Below, one piece after another: positions 61,449-64,000 of a stretch of 64,000 nucleotides of DNA. The position numbers and the translations under genes are program-made. Source of the DNA: Brevundimonas sp. UBA4553 (GTDB lineage: Bacteria; Pseudomonadota; Alphaproteobacteria; Caulobacterales; Caulobacteraceae); NCBI RefSeq assembly GCF_002387245.1, contig NZ_DGLD01000002.1, positions 335,515 to 399,514 of the forward strand. The letters run 5' to 3'. The notes under the pieces were generated by a model. It saw nothing but the letters and a program-made list of their open reading frames with translations. It was not told where the DNA came from and searched no databases. Within the stretch, counting starts at the first letter, position 1. The number at the start of each line of letters is the position of its first letter.

Positions 61449-62303
61449 TCAACGCTCCCGCCGCACGCGCGGGTCGAACAGGTCGCGCAGGCCGTCGCCG
61501 GTCAGGCTGAGGCCCAGCACGGTCACGAAGATGGCGAGGCCGGGCATTATGGCCAGCCACGGCGCGAAGCCGATCATGGTCTGGGCCTCGGCCAGCATCC
61601 GGCCCCAGCTGGCCGCGGGCGGCTGGGCGCCAAGGCCGACATAGGAGAGGCCCGCCTCGGCGACGATGCCAACGGCGAACTGGATCGCGGCCTGGACGAC
61701 CAGCAGGCTCATCAGGTTCGGCAGGATGTGCTGGAGCGAGATCAGGGCTTTCGACTTGCCCGCCGTGCGGGCGGCCAGGACGTATTCGCGGGTCCATAGC
61801 CCTTGCGCCGCGCCACGCGCGACGCGGGTGAAGACGGGGATGTTGAAGACGCCGATGGCGATGACGGCGTTGATCGCGCCCGGTCCCATGACGGCGGTGA
61901 TCATCACGGCCAGCAGCAGGGCCGGGAAGGCGAAGATCAGGTCGTTGCCGCGCATGACCAGTTCGTCGATCCAGCCGCCGCGCGCCGCCGCCGTCAGACC
62001 CAGCGGCGTGCCGACGCCGACGCCGATGCCAACGGCGACGAAGGCCACAATCAGGGAGTTCTGCGCGCCGGCCATGATCATCGACAGGACGTCGCGACCG
62101 AAGTGATCCGTGCCCGTCCAGTGGGCGGCGGAGGGGGCGGTCAGCTTGGCGGCGATGTCCACCGCTTCTACGTCATAGGGCGTCCAGACCAAGGCCAGCA
62201 GGGCGGTGGCCAGCACCACGGCGGTCAGCATCGCGCCAACGATCAGGGACAGGGGCCAGCGCACGCGGGGCTTCGCGACGGGGACGGCGGGGGCGTCGGT
62301 CAT
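61449..62303 (-). CDS. Dipeptide-type ABC transporter permease (DppC-like)
   Basis: The 284-residue protein has six helices or so and DppC/OppC marks: GTDHFGRDVLSMIMAGAQNSL (about 60-80), the inner-membrane coupling motif EYVLAARTAGKSKALISLQHILPN (about 174-197) and AQPPAASWGRMLAEA. It pairs with the fused binding protein/permease upstream. Its start overlaps that gene's stop (ATGA), and the ATPase gene follows 2 bp behind. Confidence 0.93.
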   Translation of the reverse strand: MTDAPAVPVAKPRVRWPLSLIVGAMLTAVVLATALLALVWTPYDVEAVDIAAKLTAPSAAHWTGTDHFGRDVLSMIMAGAQNSLIVAFVAVGIGVGVGTPLGLTAAARGGWIDELVMRGNDLIFAFPALLLAVMITAVMGPGAINAVIAIGVFNIPVFTRVARGAAQGLWTREYVLAARTAGKSKALISLQHILPNLMSLLVVQAAIQFAVGIVAEAGLSYVGLGAQPPAASWGRMLAEAQTMIGFAPWLAIMPGLAIFVTVLGLSLTGDGLRDLFDPRVRRER

Positions 62304-64000
62304 GCGCGGCGTCCCCTCAGGCGCGGATCGGCGAACAGATAGGCCAGGTCGATCAGGAAGCTGACCAGGACCACGGCGAAGACCAGCACCACCACCACGC
62401 TTTGCACCACGATCAGGTCGCGCTGGGTGATGGCCTGGAAGACCAGACGGCCGAGGCCGGGCAGGGAAAAGACGTTCTCGATGATGATGCCGCCTGCCAA
62501 GAGGAAGGGAAACTGAAGGCCAAGGATGGTCAGGACTGGGATCCAGGCGTTCCTAAGGGCGTGTCGCCACAGGGCCTGATTGACGCTCAGGCCCTTGGCG
62601 CGGGCGGTGCGGACATAGTCCTCGCTCATGGTGTCGAGCAGGGCGGTGCGCAGAACGCGGGCGAGGATGGCGGCCTGCGGCGCGGCCAGAGCCACGGCGG
62701 GCAGGATCAAAGCCTTGAAGGCGGGCCAGAAGCCGGCGCTCCAGCCGGGGAAACCGCCGGCCGAGAACCAGCCCAGGTTCACTGAAAACAGCAGGATCAG
62801 CAGCATGGCGATCCAGAAGTTCGGCAGGGCGACGCCGACCTGGGTGACGCCGATCAGGCCGGTGTCGATAGCGGTTCCCCTGCGGCTGGCGGCGGTGACG
62901 CCGATGGGCAGGGCGACGGCCAGAGACAGGATGGTGGCCATCAGGGCGAGCGGCGCGGAGACGGCCAGGCGCTCCGCGATCAGGCCGCCGACCGGCACCT
63001 GATAGGTGTAGCTGGTCCCGAACTTTCCGGTCAGCAGGTCGCCCAGCCAGGCGAGGTAACGTTCGAGACCTGTGCCCCCCAGACCCATCTGCTGACGCAG
63101 GGCGGCGATGGACTCCGGGCTGGCGTTCAGCCCCATCATGTAGGCGGCCGGATCGCCAGGCACGACCTGCAGCAGCAGAAAGATGACGACGGTGGCCGCC
63201 AGCAGGGTCAGGGCGTGTCCGCCCAGCTTCTTCAGCAACCAGGCCGCGCTGAAGCGCCAGGCGACGAAGGCCAGCAGGGCGACGCCCGCGATCAGGCTGA
63301 TCCAGCCCCAAGGCAGGCCGCCGCCCGCGCGTTCGGTGGCAGCGGCGGACGCAGCCCCCGCGCCGGTCCAGTAGGCCCCGGTGACGTCGTTGGCGGCGAT
63401 GGGGCCGTTGATCCACAAGCCGTTCAGGTCGGCCTTCCACACGCCGATGCGCGAGGACTGGAACAGGAAGCCGTTGACCGCGTCGTCGGCGATACGGCGT
63501 TGCAGATCGCCCAGCAGGCGGTTGCGCGCCGGCTCGTCCGGGGCGGCGTTGACCTGGGCCAACAGGGCGTCGAAGGCGGGGCTGTCGTAGCCGAAATAGT
63601 AGTCCTTGCGGCCATAGATGTCGTAATCCATCGGTTCGACGTGCTCGACGATGGTCAGGTCGAACTGGCGGCGCTTGAACACCTGATCCAGCCACTGGGC
63701 CCATTCCAGATTCTCGATCTTCGCGCGTATGCCCGCCTGGGCCAGTTGCGAGATCAACACCTCGCCGCTGCGCCGGGCGTAGGGGCGGGGCGGCAGGCGC
63801 AGGGTGACGTCGATGCCGTTTGGATAGCCCGCCTCGGCCAGCAGGGCGCGCGCCTTGGCCGGGTCGTGCGGATAGAGGCCGGTCAGTTCGACATAGCCCG
63901 GCGCCTGACGTGAATAGTGACTGCCGATGGGCTGACCGAAGCCGAACATGGCGCCCTGGATCAGGGCGTCGCGGTCGATGGCGTAGGACAGGGCGCGGCG
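62300..64000 (-). CDS. Fused peptide-binding protein and DppB-like permease (5' end outside window)
   Basis: The frame runs unbroken past the right edge (64000), so the N-terminus is missing. The first part is the C-terminal half of a family-5 solute-binding protein (ARALLAEAGYPNGIDVTLRL, DYYFGYDSPAFDALL, FLFQSSRIGVW). An Ala-rich linker, then an extra helix (WISLIAGVALLAFVAWRF, encoded near 63254-63310) lead to a DppB-type permease (LQVVPGDPAAYMMGLNASPE, EDYVRTARAKGLSVNQALWRHALRNA). The extra helix would place the binding domain outside and the permease start inside. It heads the importer operon in view. Confidence 0.9.
   Translation of the reverse strand, partial: RRALSYAIDRDALIQGAMFGFGQPIGSHYSRQAPGYVELTGLYPHDPAKARALLAEAGYPNGIDVTLRLPPRPYARRSGEVLISQLAQAGIRAKIENLEWAQWLDQVFKRRQFDLTIVEHVEPMDYDIYGRKDYYFGYDSPAFDALLAQVNAAPDEPARNRLLGDLQRRIADDAVNGFLFQSSRIGVWKADLNGLWINGPIAANDVTGAYWTGAGAASAAATERAGGGLPWGWISLIAGVALLAFVAWRFSAAWLLKKLGGHALTLLAATVVIFLLLQVVPGDPAAYMMGLNASPESIAALRQQMGLGGTGLERYLAWLGDLLTGKFGTSYTYQVPVGGLIAERLAVSAPLALMATILSLAVALPIGVTAASRRGTAIDTGLIGVTQVGVALPNFWIAMLLILLFSVNLGWFSAGGFPGWSAGFWPAFKALILPAVALAAPQAAILARVLRTALLDTMSEDYVRTARAKGLSVNQALWRHALRNAWIPVLTILGLQFPFLLAGGIIIENVFSLPGLGRLVFQAITQRDLIVVQSVVVVLVFAVVLVSFLIDLAYLFADPRLRGRRA

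Overview
The window reads as a high-GC alphaproteobacterial chromosome from the order Caulobacterales, most likely Brevundimonas or a close relative. The case rests on gene content: a sciP-type DUF1153 gene directly behind a flgE-flgD-fliK operon, sigma-54-type flagellar promoters, CtrA-type boxes, a RegB/RegA pair behind a cyo oxidase operon, and very many exported peptidases. The genus is an inference. No rRNA, CRISPR array, phage or plasmid module was seen.

Layout. 1-6.7 kb holds an HxlR regulator, a small membrane protein, a DUF1254/DUF1214 protein, a RibD/DHFR-like reductase, an exported S9 peptidase, a hemerythrin-like protein and mnmA; non-coding DNA around the first genes carries several copies of a short palindromic repeat. 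6.8-15.1 kb is a flagellar hook block: sciP, flgE, flgD and fliK on the minus strand, and flgK-flgL on the plus strand, separated by a 371-bp control region with two divergent sigma-54-type promoters. 15.2-18.6 kb is an Mla-type lipid-transport operon (permease, ATPase, MCE protein, auxiliary lipoprotein). 18.7-26.0 kb carries a 3-oxoacid CoA-transferase, an S9D-like peptidase, a LysR regulator and malate synthase G.

26.0-33.4 kb is the most distinctive region: a Csu-type (spore-coat-U) chaperone-usher pilus operon with two subunits, chaperone, usher and tip protein. It is preceded by a perfect TTAA-N7-TTAA CtrA box and ended by a strong terminator. An IS5-family element split over two frames follows, then an orphan pilin-like subunit on the other strand with its own CtrA-like box. 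Together with the sciP box this suggests a chaperone-usher pilus under cell-cycle control.

33.5-46.3 kb carries an MFS transporter, cyoABCD-SURF1-regB-regA (a quinol oxidase with its likely redox two-component regulator), DUF808, tRNA-Lys(CUU), an amino-acid permease, an Hpt protein, chorismate mutase and ferredoxin-NADP reductase. 46.4-64 kb is dominated by peptide use: a DPP IV-like peptidase, M20 amidohydrolase, TonB-dependent receptor, gamma-glutamyltransferase, zinc metalloprotease and P1 (NylC/DmpA-like) peptidase. The last overlaps a dipeptide-type ABC importer whose substrate-binding protein is fused to a permease and whose two ATPase domains are fused to each other. The fused gene runs off the right edge.
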